Positions 49,771 to 58,696 of a stretch of 64,000 nucleotides of DNA are shown here, one piece after another. Position 1 is the stretch's first letter, and each line of letters begins with the position of its first letter. The stretch comes from Variovorax sp. 770b2 (GTDB lineage: Bacteria > Pseudomonadota > Gammaproteobacteria > Burkholderiales > Burkholderiaceae_C). The notes under the pieces are model-generated. The model did no database searches. It was given only the letters and a program-made list of their open reading frames with translations, and had not been told where the DNA came from. The position numbers and the translations under genes are program-made. The stretch spans positions 255,594-319,593 of the forward strand of contig NZ_FOXJ01000005.1 of the NCBI RefSeq assembly GCF_900115685.1, given 5' to 3'.

Positions 49771-50775
49771 TCAGAACGGCGGCGAACCTGCCGCAGAGGC
49801 CGCGTTCTCGATGGGCACCGCGAAGCCGATGCCGATGAAGGTGCGCTGCTGCGTGGGGTTGAGGATGGCGGTGACGATGCCCAGCACCTCGCCGTCCATG
49901 TTGATGAGCGGGCCGCCCGAGTTGCCGGGGTTGGCGGCCGCGTCGAACTGGATGAGGTTGCCCAGCTCCTGCTTGCCCTCGGGCGAGCGGAACGAGCGCT
50001 TCAGGCCCGACACCACGCCGGCCGACACCGAAGGCCCGATGCCGAACGGAAAGCCCACGGCCGCGACCTGGTCGCCGGGGCGCAGGTCGGCGGTGGAGCG
50101 CATCGCGGCGGGGATCAGGTCGTCGGGAATCTTCTGCGCCTGCAGCACCGCGAGGTCGTTCTCGGGCTGCACGCCGGTGATGACGGCCACCGCCTCCAGC
50201 CCGTCGGCGAAGGTGACCTTGATCTTCTCGGAGCCGGCCACGACGTGCAGGTTGGTGAGGATCACGCCCTTGTCGACGATCACCACGCCGGTGCCCACGC
50301 CGCGCTCGACCTCGCCTGGCGCCGCGCCGTCGAGCGGGGCTTCGGGCGGCTTGCCCTTGGCCATGTTGCGGCCGCGTTTCTGGGTCTTGGCTTCGGGCGT
50401 GGCCTTCTCGGGGCCGTAGCTCACCACGCGAACGACCGAGGGCCGGATGATGTCGGCTGCTCTGGCTGCCGGTGAGGGGAGGGTGGCGGTCTGCATCGTG
50501 CGCAGCACGGCCGCATCGATGTCTTTCTGCGTGATCGCCTTGCCCTGGCGCGGCCACCACACAGCGCCGCCGGTGACCAGCGCCGCGCACAGCACGAGGA
50601 GGAGGGCGAAGCTCTTGCGTCCCGGCTGCCAGCCAGCGCGGGCTCTCGGTGGCTGTAAGGCGCCACCTGCGCCTGCCGTGTCCGGGGATGCCGCGGCATC
50701 CGCCTCGTCGGCCGCTTGTTCTGCGGCCGGCGACGGCGTGCGGGGCGAACGGCTATAGAAAGCGGGCCTGCGCAT
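49771..50775 (-). CDS. Membrane-anchored trypsin-like serine protease (HtrA-type, no PDZ)
   Basis: A 334-residue protein with one N-terminal membrane helix at about 54-74 and a periplasmic S1C-type protease domain. The triad is visible: His177 (TNLHVV), Asp207 (ENDLAVL) and Ser286 (GNSGGPL). No PDZ domain follows, unlike DegP. A basic Lys/Arg-rich insert precedes the catalytic domain (about 123-148). It begins the operon with moxR, DUF58 and VWA, 20 bases upstream of moxR. Confidence 0.88.
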   Translation of the reverse strand: MRRPAFYSRSPRTPSPAAEQAADEADAAASPDTAGAGGALQPPRARAGWQPGRKSFALLLVLCAALVTGGAVWWPRQGKAITQKDIDAAVLRTMQTATLPSPAARAADIIRPSVVRVVSYGPEKATPEAKTQKRGRNMAKGKPPEAPLDGAAPGEVERGVGTGVVIVDKGVILTNLHVVAGSEKIKVTFADGLEAVAVITGVQPENDLAVLQAQKIPDDLIPAAMRSTADLRPGDQVAAVGFPFGIGPSVSAGVVSGLKRSFRSPEGKQELGNLIQFDAAANPGNSGGPLINMDGEVLGIVTAILNPTQQRTFIGIGFAVPIENAASAAGSPPF

Positions 50776-50863
50776 CGGAGAACCTCCGGCAAAAAAGACG
50801 CGTGAAGGAGTTCACAGTAGCACGCTTTCCGCGCCTGCGCATCCCTTCGGGCATCATGGCGCG

Positions 50864-51724
50864 ATGGCTTCGTTTGTCGATACCCACTGCCACCTGGACG
50901 CGCCCGAATTCGGTGCGGAGATGCCTCGGATCCGCGCCCGCGCCGCGGCCCAGGGGGTTTCCCTGTGCGTGATTCCGGCGGTTGCCGTCTTCAACTTCGC
51001 CACCGTGCGGGAGCTCGCCCACAGGCAGGGCGATGCCTACGCGCTGGGTATCCACCCACTTTGCACGGGCCAGGCAGAGGACGCCGACCTCGAAGTGCTC
51101 GATGCGGAATTGGCCGCGCGGCAGGGCGATCCGCGGCTTGTGGCGGTCGGCGAGATCGGCCTGGACTACTTCGTCGAAGGCCTCGACGGCCCCAGGCAGG
51201 AGCGTTTTTTTCACACTCAGTTGCAACTGGCACGCAAGCACGGGTTACCCGTGCTCATCCACGTGCGGCGTTCGGTGGACAAGGTGCTCAAGCACCTGCG
51301 CCAGACAGCGGGCGGGCGGCCATGGCAGGGCATCGCGCATGCCTTCAACGGCAGCGAGCAGCAGGCGCACGCCTGCATCGAATTGGGCCTTCGGCTGGGC
51401 TTCGGCGGCGCGGTGACCTTCGAGCGCGCGCTGCAGTTGCGGCGGCTCGCCACCACGTTGCCGCTCGAGGCGATCGTGATGGAAACGGACGCGCCCGACA
51501 TCCAGCCGCACTGGCTCTACCGCACGCAGGCGCAGCGCGACGCGGGCCAGGCGCAGGGCCGCAACGAGCCCGGCGAGCTGCCGCGCATCGCCGAAGTGGT
51601 GGCCGGATTGCGCGGCATCGGCATCGATGCGCTGGCCGAAGCCACCACCCGGAATGCGGTCGAAACGATGCCGAAGCTCGAAAGTCTGATGGCCTTGTCG
51701 GAACGCGCGCCGCACTCCGCGTAG
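50864..51724 (+). CDS. TatD-family metal-dependent hydrolase
   Basis: A 286-residue TIM-barrel hydrolase of the TatD/YjjV group with metal ligands in DTHCH (His8, His10), Glu97 (VGEIGLDY), His133 (LIHVRR) and the closing METDAPD. Family members have DNase activity or are of unknown substrate. Transcribed divergently from the protease operon. Confidence 0.9.
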   Translation: MASFVDTHCHLDAPEFGAEMPRIRARAAAQGVSLCVIPAVAVFNFATVRELAHRQGDAYALGIHPLCTGQAEDADLEVLDAELAARQGDPRLVAVGEIGLDYFVEGLDGPRQERFFHTQLQLARKHGLPVLIHVRRSVDKVLKHLRQTAGGRPWQGIAHAFNGSEQQAHACIELGLRLGFGGAVTFERALQLRRLATTLPLEAIVMETDAPDIQPHWLYRTQAQRDAGQAQGRNEPGELPRIAEVVAGLRGIGIDALAEATTRNAVETMPKLESLMALSERAPHSA

Positions 51725-51854
51725 GCCAATGTCCCGAGTTGCGATGGGGGCGGCGTGGGGCGAGTTTTTGCTGTCATCCTTGAAGTTCGAAGTGGCGTTG
51801 CTTGCACAGTGGCAAGTCCGTCACTCCAACACTTCACTCAAAAAGGAGTCTTCC

Positions 51855-52313
51855 ATGACCACATCTTTCGTTCGCACCATGCCCGTCGTGCTCGCTCTGG
51901 CGCTCGCCTCCATCGGTGTGTCCGCCGTGGCGCAGACCGCGGCCCCCGCAACGGCCGAGCCCACCACCACCGAGAAGGTGAAGGAAGCCGGCAGCGACGC
52001 GGTGGACGCCACCAAGCGCACCACCAAGAAGGCCGTGAACGCCACCGAAAACGGCGCCGAGAAGGCCTGGGACGCTACCAAGAGCACCACCAAGAAGGCC
52101 GCCAACGCCACCGAGCGCGGCACCAAGAAGGCCTGGAGCGCGACCAAGAACACCACCAAGAAGGCCACCAACGCCACCAAGAAGGCCGCCACGAAGACCG
52201 GCGACGCCGTTGAAACCGCCGGCCACAAGACGGCCGACGGCATGCGCAGCACGGGCGCCGCCATCGGCGAGAAGATCCCCGGCACCGCCGAGAACGAAGC
52301 CGCCAAGAAGTAA
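51855..52313 (+). CDS. Exported Lys-rich protein with 11-residue LEA-like repeats
   Basis: A 152-residue protein with a signal peptide (hydrophobic core about 10-22, cut after VAQ or AVA near 26) and a low-complexity mature part. Three 22-residue units at 52-73, 74-95 and 96-117 (ATKxTTKKAxNATxxGxxKAWx) each split into two 11-mers starting Ala-Thr, and a degenerate pair follows. The periodicity recalls group-3 LEA proteins; the composition also recalls histone H1-like KTKK proteins, but those are not exported. AAAAGGAG precedes ATG 51855. Ends in a strong terminator. Confidence 0.75.
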   Translation: MTTSFVRTMPVVLALALASIGVSAVAQTAAPATAEPTTTEKVKEAGSDAVDATKRTTKKAVNATENGAEKAWDATKSTTKKAANATERGTKKAWSATKNTTKKATNATKKAATKTGDAVETAGHKTADGMRSTGAAIGEKIPGTAENEAAKK

Positions 52314-52342
52314 GCCTGGGCTTCGGTCCGCGCTCTCGAAAG

Positions 52343-52365
52343 AACCCGCTTCGGCGGGTTTTTTT
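52343..52365 (+). terminator. Rho-independent terminator
   Basis: AACCCGC-ttcg-GCGGGTT stem with a UUCG tetraloop, followed by five further T residues. It lies 30 bases after the stop of the LEA-like repeat gene. Confidence 0.9.
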
Positions 52366-52387
52366 GTGGAACGGCGACAGTGCCAAG

Positions 52388-52924
52388 ATGCAGTCCATGA
52401 ACCGACCCGCCGCATCCGGAGCCGACAGCCTGGTGCTCACCGGCCTCGCGCCCATCGTCTCGCCGGGCACCGTCGTGCTGATCCTGGGCAGCTTTCCCGG
52501 GGTCCGTTCGCTCGCGCAGCAGCAGTACTATGCGCATCCCCAAAACCAGTTCTGGAAGATCTTGCAAGCTGTCTGGCCCGACCACCCGCTGCCGACCGGC
52601 GCAGACAGCTACGCGGCAAAGAAGGCGTGGCTGCTCGATCGCGGCCTGGGCGTGTGGGACGTGTACGCGGCCTGCGAACGCGAAGGCAGCCTCGATTCGG
52701 CGATTCGCGCGCCCGTCGCGAACGACATCGCCGGCCTCAAGCTGCCCAGGCTCGCCGCCATTGCGCACAACGGCGGCGAGAGCTTCAAGCATGCGCGCCA
52801 CACGCGCACCCTCGGCGTGCCGGTCTACCAGCTGCCTTCCACCAGCCCCGCCAATGCGTCGTGGAGCTTCGAGCGAAAGCTCGCGGCCTGGCGCGAGGTC
52901 TTCGACGCCCACACACTCATCTGA
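52388..52924 (+). CDS. DNA-deoxyinosine glycosylase (uracil-DNA glycosylase superfamily)
   Basis: A 178-residue member of the UDG superfamily, family-6-like (hypoxanthine-DNA glycosylase). Motif 1 is ILGSFPGVRSL with GSFPG at 34-38, followed by YAHPQNQFW (48-56); the later AHNGGESFKHARH and PSTSPANASWSF segments match the family. It would excise deaminated bases. ATG 52388 or 52397 may be used. Its stop overlaps the next ATG (TGATG). Confidence 0.87.
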   Translation: MQSMNRPAASGADSLVLTGLAPIVSPGTVVLILGSFPGVRSLAQQQYYAHPQNQFWKILQAVWPDHPLPTGADSYAAKKAWLLDRGLGVWDVYAACEREGSLDSAIRAPVANDIAGLKLPRLAAIAHNGGESFKHARHTRTLGVPVYQLPSTSPANASWSFERKLAAWREVFDAHTLI

Positions 52925-53706
52925 TGGCAACGCGCACCACCCCCGTTCTTCCCGAAGTCAATTTTTCCGACTGGGGCGACATCCGCTACCTGCACCTGGG
53001 CACCGAATGGGTCCAGGGCTCGATGAAGCTCGATGCGCCGTTCGAGATCGAGCTCGAGTACGTGCAGCGCATGATGGCCTGGCTGCTCTTCGTCGATGGC
53101 AAGACCGTCGCCAGCCGCCACGCGATGCAGTTGGGCCTCGGCGCGGCCACGCTCACCAAGTTCTCGCGCAAGACGCTGCGCATGCGCACCACGGCGGTCG
53201 AACTCAATCCGCAGGTGGTGGCCGCGTGCCGCGGCTGGTTCAAGCTGCCGGCCGACGACCCGAAGCTGCGCGTGGTGATCGCCGATGCAGCGCTGGAGAT
53301 CCGCAAGCCCGAGTGGCACGGCACAGTCGATGCGTTGCAGGTCGACCTGTACGACCATGAGGCCGCAGCGCCAGTGCTCGACAGCGAAGACTTCTACGCC
53401 GACTGCCGCGCGCTGCTCACCGAAGACGGCTGCATGACGGTCAACCTCTTCGGCCGCTCGTCCAGCTACGAGCGCAGCCTGGAGAAGATCGCCGCCGCGT
53501 TCGGCGCCGATGCCGTCTGGGCCTTCAAGCCGACGCGCGAAGGCAACACGGTGGTGCTGGCGCAGCGCACGCCGAGCCGTCCGAAGCGCGAGATGCTTGC
53601 CGAGCGCGCGCAAACGATCCAGACTCGCTGGAGTCTGCCCGCGCCGAAGTGGCTGCGGGTGTTCAAGCCCCTGAATCTCTCCATCACCCGAACCTCCGGC
53701 TCATGA
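52924..53706 (+). CDS. Spermidine-synthase-like Rossmann protein
   Basis: A 260-residue protein with a SAM/dcSAM-binding type fold: MQLGLGAATLTKFSR, acidic VELNPQVVAACRGWF, DALQVDLYDHEAAAP. It resembles spermidine synthase but is annotated in this order as a spermidine-synthase-like or methyltransferase-like protein because polyamine-site residues are not obvious. Coupled to genes on both sides by one- to four-base overlaps. Confidence 0.75.
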   Translation: MATRTTPVLPEVNFSDWGDIRYLHLGTEWVQGSMKLDAPFEIELEYVQRMMAWLLFVDGKTVASRHAMQLGLGAATLTKFSRKTLRMRTTAVELNPQVVAACRGWFKLPADDPKLRVVIADAALEIRKPEWHGTVDALQVDLYDHEAAAPVLDSEDFYADCRALLTEDGCMTVNLFGRSSSYERSLEKIAAAFGADAVWAFKPTREGNTVVLAQRTPSRPKREMLAERAQTIQTRWSLPAPKWLRVFKPLNLSITRTSGS

Positions 53707-55499
53707 GCGCTGTTCCCGCCGTTTCCGCACCCGCCCCGCTGGCCGCCCGTCATGAAGGGCCGCTCGAGCTGCGCCGCCTGATCGAATGGCTGGCCACGGA
53801 CGGCGTGATTTCCCCGGTCGAGGCCAAGCGCACCATCGCGCGCTGCGCGCAGGCCGAGAGCCGCCAGGCCCCGCTGGTTCGTCTTGCCAATGTGGCGATG
53901 ACGCGCGAGAGCGACAACAAGCCGCTCGACCTCGAAGCGCTCACGCAATGGCTCGCCGGCCGCGCCGGCCTCACCTACCTGCGCATCGACCCGCTCAAGG
54001 TCGACGTGGGCAAGGTGGCCGACACCATGAGCGCGGCCTATGCCGAGCGCCACAAGGTGCTGCCGGTGCAGGTGCTGCCCACCGAGGTGGTGGTGGCCAC
54101 GGCCGAGCCGTTTCTCACCGACTGGATCGCCGAGGTCGAGCGCCAGTCCAAGCGCACGGTGCGGCGCGTGGTCGCCAACCCGGCCGACATCCAGCGCTAC
54201 ACGGCCGAGTTCTTCGCGCTCGCGAAATCGGTTCGCGCCGCGCAGAAGGCCGGCGGCAACACCGGCGGCGCGAGCTTCGAGCAGCTGGTCGAACTGGGCA
54301 AGAGCACCAAGCAGCTGGACGCCAACGACCAGAGCGTGGTGCAGGTGGTCGACTGGCTCTGGCAGTACGCCTTCGACCAGCGCGCAAGCGACATCCACCT
54401 GGAGCCGCGCCGGGAACAGGGCGTGATCCGCTTTCGCATCGACGGCATCCTGCACCCGGCCTACCAGATGCCCATGGGCGTGATGAACGCGATGGTCGCG
54501 CGCATCAAGCTTTTGGGCCGCATGGACGTGGTCGAGAAGCGCCGCCCGCTGGACGGCCGCATCAAGACCCGCAACATGCGCGGCGACGAAGTCGAAATGC
54601 GTTTGTCCACCTTGCCGACGGCCTTCGGCGAGAAGATGGTGATGCGGATCTTCGACCCCGACACCGCGGTGAAGGACCTCGACGCCCTGGGCTTCGCGCA
54701 ACACGATGCGCAGCGTTGGGAACAGCTCGTGACGCGGCCCAACGGCATCATCCTGGTGACTGGTCCGACGGGCTCGGGCAAGACCACCACGCTGTACTCC
54801 ACGTTGAAGCGCGTGGCGACCGAAGAGGTCAATGTGAGCACGGTCGAAGACCCGATCGAAATGATCGAGCCCTCGTTCAACCAGACGCAGGTGCAGCCGC
54901 AGCTGGACTTCGGTTTCACCGAGGGCCTGCGTGCGCTGATGCGGCAGGACCCGGACATCATCATGGTGGGCGAAATCCGCGACCTCGCCACTGCCGAGAT
55001 GGCGGTGCAGGCCGCGCTCACCGGCCACCTCGTGTTCAGCACGCTGCACACCAACGATGCGCCCAGCGCCATCACGCGGATGATGGAGCTGGGCGTGCCG
55101 TCGTACCTCATCACCGCCGTGATGCTGGGCGTGCTCGCGCAGCGGCTGGTGCGCACGCTGTGCCCGCACTGCAAGCAGCCCGACGACGCGGTCACGCGCG
55201 AGAGCCTGGAGGCCATCGTCAAGCCCTGGCAGATCACGGGCTCCGTGCGCGCCTACAAGCCGGTGGGTTGCGTCGATTGCCGCATGACGGGCTACATGGG
55301 CCGCATGGGCCTGTATGAACTGCTGAGCGTGACCGAGGCCTTCAAGGACAAGGTCACCAAGGAGCCCAACCTCACGGGCCTCAGGCGCCAGGCCGTGATC
55401 GACGGCATGCGGCCCCTGCGCCTGGCAGGCGCGCTGCGCGTGGCCGAGGGCGTGACCACCATCGAAGAGGTGCTGAGCGCCACGCCACCCCTGGAGTGA
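53703..55499 (+). CDS. GspE/PilB-type secretion ATPase, orphan
   Basis: A 598-residue hexameric ATPase of type II secretion/type IV pilus kind. An N-terminal MshEN-like domain is followed by the T2SSE core: Walker A GPTGSGKT (354-361), Asp box EDPIE, Walker B DPDIIMVGEIRD, His box TGHLVFSTLHTND, and a zinc motif CPHC...CVDC. No other secretion or pilus gene is adjacent, so its partners lie elsewhere. ATG 53703 overlaps the preceding gene by four bases. Confidence 0.9.
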   Translation: MSAVPAVSAPAPLAARHEGPLELRRLIEWLATDGVISPVEAKRTIARCAQAESRQAPLVRLANVAMTRESDNKPLDLEALTQWLAGRAGLTYLRIDPLKVDVGKVADTMSAAYAERHKVLPVQVLPTEVVVATAEPFLTDWIAEVERQSKRTVRRVVANPADIQRYTAEFFALAKSVRAAQKAGGNTGGASFEQLVELGKSTKQLDANDQSVVQVVDWLWQYAFDQRASDIHLEPRREQGVIRFRIDGILHPAYQMPMGVMNAMVARIKLLGRMDVVEKRRPLDGRIKTRNMRGDEVEMRLSTLPTAFGEKMVMRIFDPDTAVKDLDALGFAQHDAQRWEQLVTRPNGIILVTGPTGSGKTTTLYSTLKRVATEEVNVSTVEDPIEMIEPSFNQTQVQPQLDFGFTEGLRALMRQDPDIIMVGEIRDLATAEMAVQAALTGHLVFSTLHTNDAPSAITRMMELGVPSYLITAVMLGVLAQRLVRTLCPHCKQPDDAVTRESLEAIVKPWQITGSVRAYKPVGCVDCRMTGYMGRMGLYELLSVTEAFKDKVTKEPNLTGLRRQAVIDGMRPLRLAGALRVAEGVTTIEEVLSATPPLE

Positions 55500-55512
55500 G
55501 GTGTTGCCCTTT

Positions 55513-55537
55513 GGGTTAACCCTAACCGTTCGGTTAG
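55513..55537. promoter_or_regulatory. Twin palindromes upstream of tctB
   Basis: GGGTTAACCC (55513-55522) touches CTAACCG-TT-CGGTTAG (55522-55537). The second contains ACCGTTCGGTT, identical over 11 bases to 43667-43677 in the paaY promoter operator. A TetR-type regulator is likely; whether it is the PaaR-like protein is open. Confidence 0.5.
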
Positions 55538-55609
55538 TGAAATCCACATCCGCCTGACCGCAAGCTGACTGGACAATCCCGCATCGAAACTTGTTCGAGG
55601 AGACTGTTC

Positions 55610-56098
55610 GTGAAAATCAAAAGTCAGAAAGACTTTTTCTCGGGACTGATGTTCACCGTCGTGGGTGTGGGGTTCGCCTGGGGCGCCACCACCTACAGCG
55701 TGGGCAGCGGCGCCCGCATGGGTCCGGGTTACTTCCCGTTGATGCTTGGCATCCTGATGGCCTTCATCGGCCTGGGGATCATGTTCAGCGGCTTGACCGT
55801 TGAAACGACCGACGGCGAAAAGATCGGCAAATGGGCCTGGAAGCAGGTGGTGTTCATCCTGGGCGCCAACCTCGCATTCGGCGTCCTCCTGGGGGGCCTG
55901 CCGAGCATCGGTGTGCCGGCCATGGGAATGATCATCGCGATCTACGCGCTCGTGATCATCGGCAGCCTCGCGGGCCACGAGTTCAAGCTGCCCACCGTGC
56001 TGGTCCTGGCGACGGTGCTTGCCATCGGCAGCTACATCGCATTCATCTGGGCGCTCAAGCTGCAGATCCAGGTCTGGCCGACCTTCATCACCGGTTGA
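55610..56098 (+). CDS. tctB: Tripartite tricarboxylate transporter small subunit TctB
   Basis: A 162-residue membrane protein with four helices and the TctB hallmark GSGARMGPGYFPLMLGILM. It forms the membrane part with TctA; the binding protein is probably the TctC-like gene at 58697. GTG 55610 follows GAGGAG by seven bases. Confidence 0.88.
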   Translation: MKIKSQKDFFSGLMFTVVGVGFAWGATTYSVGSGARMGPGYFPLMLGILMAFIGLGIMFSGLTVETTDGEKIGKWAWKQVVFILGANLAFGVLLGGLPSIGVPAMGMIIAIYALVIIGSLAGHEFKLPTVLVLATVLAIGSYIAFIWALKLQIQVWPTFITG

Positions 56099-56114
56099 GA
56101 AGAAAGCTGCTCAC

Positions 56115-57626
56115 ATGGAATTGATTGACCACCTCTCGATGGGTTTTGGCGTTGCCTTTACCTTCACGAACCTGCTGTACTGCCTGGTCGGCTGCATCCT
56201 GGGCACGCTGATCGGCGTGCTGCCGGGCATCGGCCCGGTCGCGACCATCGCGATGCTGCTGCCCGCCACGTACGCGCTGCCGCCCGTCTCGGCGCTGATC
56301 ATGCTGGCCGGTATTTACTACGGCGCGCAATACGGCGGTTCGACCACCGCGATTCTGGTGAACCTGCCGGGCGAATCGTCCTCGGTGGTGACCGTGATCG
56401 ACGGCTACCAGATGGCGCGCAAGGGCCGTGCGGGTCCGGCGCTCGCGGCTGCGGGCCTGGGCTCGTTCTTCGCGGGTTGCGTCGGCACGCTGATCCTGGC
56501 CGCCTTCGCGCCGCCGCTGACCGAACTGGCCTTCAAGTTCGGCCCGGCCGAGTACTTCTCGCTGATGATCCTGGGCCTGATCGGCGCCGTGGTGCTGGCT
56601 TCTGGGTCGCTCCTGAAGGCCATCGCGATGATCGTGCTGGGCCTCTTGCTCGGCCTGGTCGGTACCGACGTGAACTCGGGTGTCGCTCGCTACAGCTTCG
56701 ACATTCCCGAACTCACCGACGGCATCGGCTTCGTGGCCATCGCCATGGGCGTGTTCGGCTACGGCGAAATCATCGCCAACCTCTCGCGTCCTGACGACGA
56801 ACGCGAAGTGTTCACCGCCAAGGTCTCGGGCCTGTTCCCGACCAAGGAAGACTTCAAGCGCATGGTGCCTGCCGTCCTGCGCGGCACGGCACTGGGTTCT
56901 GCGCTGGGCATCCTGCCTGGCGGCGGTGCGCTGCTGGCGGCTTTCGCGGCCTACACGATCGAGAAGAAGACCAAGCTGAAGCCGGGCGAAGTGCCCTTCG
57001 GCAAGGGCAACATCCGCGGCGTGGCGGCTCCCGAGTCGGCCAACAACGCGGGTGCGCAAACCTCCTTCATCCCGCTCCTGACGCTGGGCATCCCGCCCAA
57101 CGCCGTGATGGCGCTGATGGTAGGCGCGATGACCATCCACAACATCCAGCCCGGCCCGCAGGTGATGACCAGCAATCCGGAACTGTTCTGGGGCCTGATC
57201 GCCTCGATGTGGCTGGGCAATGCGATGCTGATCATCCTGAATCTGCCGCTGATCGGCATGTGGATCAAGCTGCTGTCGGTGCCGTACAAGTTCCTGTTCC
57301 CGGCGATCGTGCTGTTCTGCGCGATCGGCGTGTACTCGACCAACAACAACACCTTCGACATCTGGATGGTGGGCATCTTCGGTCTGGTGGGCTACACCTT
57401 CTTCAAGCTGGGTTGCGAGCCTGCACCGTTGCTGCTGGGCTTCATCCTCGGGCCGATGATGGAAGAGAACCTGCGCCGTTCGCTGCTGCTGTCGCGTGGC
57501 GACTGGAGCGTGTTCGTCACGCGCCCGATCTCCGCTAGCCTGCTGGCTGCTGCCGCACTGCTGCTGGTGATCGTGCTGCTGCCTGCGGTGAAGTCCAAGC
57601 GCGAAGAGGCCTTCGTCGAGGAATAA
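56115..57626 (+). CDS. tctA: Tripartite tricarboxylate transporter large permease TctA
   Basis: A 503-residue permease with about eleven or twelve helices and the TctA motifs GVLPGIGPVATIAMLLP, YYGAQYGGSTTAILVNLPGE and TLGIPPNAVMALMVGA. It follows tctB by 16 bases and ends 27 bases before a terminator hairpin. Family substrates include citrate and other carboxylates. Confidence 0.93.
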   Translation: MELIDHLSMGFGVAFTFTNLLYCLVGCILGTLIGVLPGIGPVATIAMLLPATYALPPVSALIMLAGIYYGAQYGGSTTAILVNLPGESSSVVTVIDGYQMARKGRAGPALAAAGLGSFFAGCVGTLILAAFAPPLTELAFKFGPAEYFSLMILGLIGAVVLASGSLLKAIAMIVLGLLLGLVGTDVNSGVARYSFDIPELTDGIGFVAIAMGVFGYGEIIANLSRPDDEREVFTAKVSGLFPTKEDFKRMVPAVLRGTALGSALGILPGGGALLAAFAAYTIEKKTKLKPGEVPFGKGNIRGVAAPESANNAGAQTSFIPLLTLGIPPNAVMALMVGAMTIHNIQPGPQVMTSNPELFWGLIASMWLGNAMLIILNLPLIGMWIKLLSVPYKFLFPAIVLFCAIGVYSTNNNTFDIWMVGIFGLVGYTFFKLGCEPAPLLLGFILGPMMEENLRRSLLLSRGDWSVFVTRPISASLLAAAALLLVIVLLPAVKSKREEAFVEE

Positions 57627-57652
57627 GCGGGGCTTCGGCTCTCTTTGGAACG

Positions 57653-57680
57653 ACGGCGCCTTCGGGCGCCGTTTTCATTT
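57653..57680. terminator. Terminator between tctA and the convergent LysR gene
   Basis: ACGGCGCC-ttcg-GGCGCCGT stem with a UUCG loop followed by a T-rich run. It overlaps the last codon of the minus-strand LysR gene. Confidence 0.8.
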
Positions 57681-58598
57681 GCCGGCGCGCGGCGGCTTCA
57701 TGTGCTGCCGTGCCATGGCCAAAAAGGCCAAGGCGGCCGGGCTGAGCGGATGCTTGGCCAGCCGCACTGCGACGACTGGATATTCGAGCGTCGGACGGGT
57801 CACCGCCACGGCGCGCAGGTTGCCGGGCATCAGCACCTCCACATAGCGCGGCAGCAGCGCCACGCCCGCACCCGCCTGGATGAGGCCGAACGCCGTCGAC
57901 AGCATCGACACGTGATGCACAACGTGTGGGTACACATTGGCAACGCTCGACAGCTGGCGGCTCACCGCGCGCCAGATGTTGGCGTCGGGGTTGACGTGGA
58001 TGAAGGGCAGCGCGTCCAGGTGCTTCGCATCGACCACCACGCGCTGTGCCAGCGGATGATCGTCGCGCACGAAAAGGGCCATGCGTTCCGTGAACAGCGG
58101 CTCGGTCGCGAGTTCCGAGTGCTTCTGCCCGATGTCCGAGCCGAAGCCCAGATCCGCCTCCTGCGAGAGGATGCGCGAGATCATCTGCTCGGCCGTGCTG
58201 TCCAGCAGCGTGGTCGCCAGCGTCGGGTGCTTCTGCGAGAAGCGCCCGAGCATCGGCGGCAGCAGCGCGCCCGCCGTGAGATGGCCCACGGCCAGCACCA
58301 CGCGGCCTTCGCGCAGCTGCGACTGCGAGCGGCAGGCGCCGACCGATTCGTCGATCAACCGCAATGCCCGCACGGCCGTCTCGACCATCACCTGGCCCGC
58401 GCTCGTGAGCTGGATGCGGCGGCCCCGCACGATCAGCGGCTGCCCGAGCTGCTCCTCCATGCGCTTGACCAAGTGGCTGATGGCCGGCTGCGTGAGCTGC
58501 AGGCTCTCCGCCGCCAGCGTGAAGCTGCCCGATTCGGCGACCGCCGCCAGCGCCCGAAGCTGCTGCAGCGAGACCTCTTCCGTGGCGTTCTTTGTCAT
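57675..58598 (-). CDS. LysR-family transcriptional regulator
   Basis: A 307-residue LysR protein: winged helix at about 9-68 (SLQQLRALAAVAESGSFTLAAESLQLTQPAISHLVKRME) and a periplasmic-binding-like effector domain. It lies between tctBA and the divergent TctC-like gene and probably controls one or both. ATG 58598 (MTKNATEEV) is the clear start. Confidence 0.9.
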   Translation of the reverse strand: MTKNATEEVSLQQLRALAAVAESGSFTLAAESLQLTQPAISHLVKRMEEQLGQPLIVRGRRIQLTSAGQVMVETAVRALRLIDESVGACRSQSQLREGRVVLAVGHLTAGALLPPMLGRFSQKHPTLATTLLDSTAEQMISRILSQEADLGFGSDIGQKHSELATEPLFTERMALFVRDDHPLAQRVVVDAKHLDALPFIHVNPDANIWRAVSRQLSSVANVYPHVVHHVSMLSTAFGLIQAGAGVALLPRYVEVLMPGNLRAVAVTRPTLEYPVVAVRLAKHPLSPAALAFLAMARQHMKPPRAGK

Positions 58599-58609
58599 AA
58601 ACAGCGCTC

Positions 58610-58631
58610 ATAGTTGAATAAGCGGAATTAT
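58610..58631. promoter_or_regulatory. Candidate LysR-binding dyad
   Basis: ATAGTT-N10-AATTAT, an interrupted dyad with one mismatch, in the A/T-rich middle of the divergent LysR/TctC-like region. The form and position match a LysR recognition site. Confidence 0.4.
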
Positions 58632-58696
58632 CTGGCTTGATGCGCGGCGGCTGCATAGCATGCGAGGTTTCCCTCCCGGGCCAGAATCGAAGCACC

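Noticed and set aside
48644..50419. Plus-strand frame beginning MPGRRCCPLQGGWRSDTKC
   Set aside because: It arises from the repeat element read in the wrong direction and then runs antisense to moxR; such pseudo-proteins come from this repeat.
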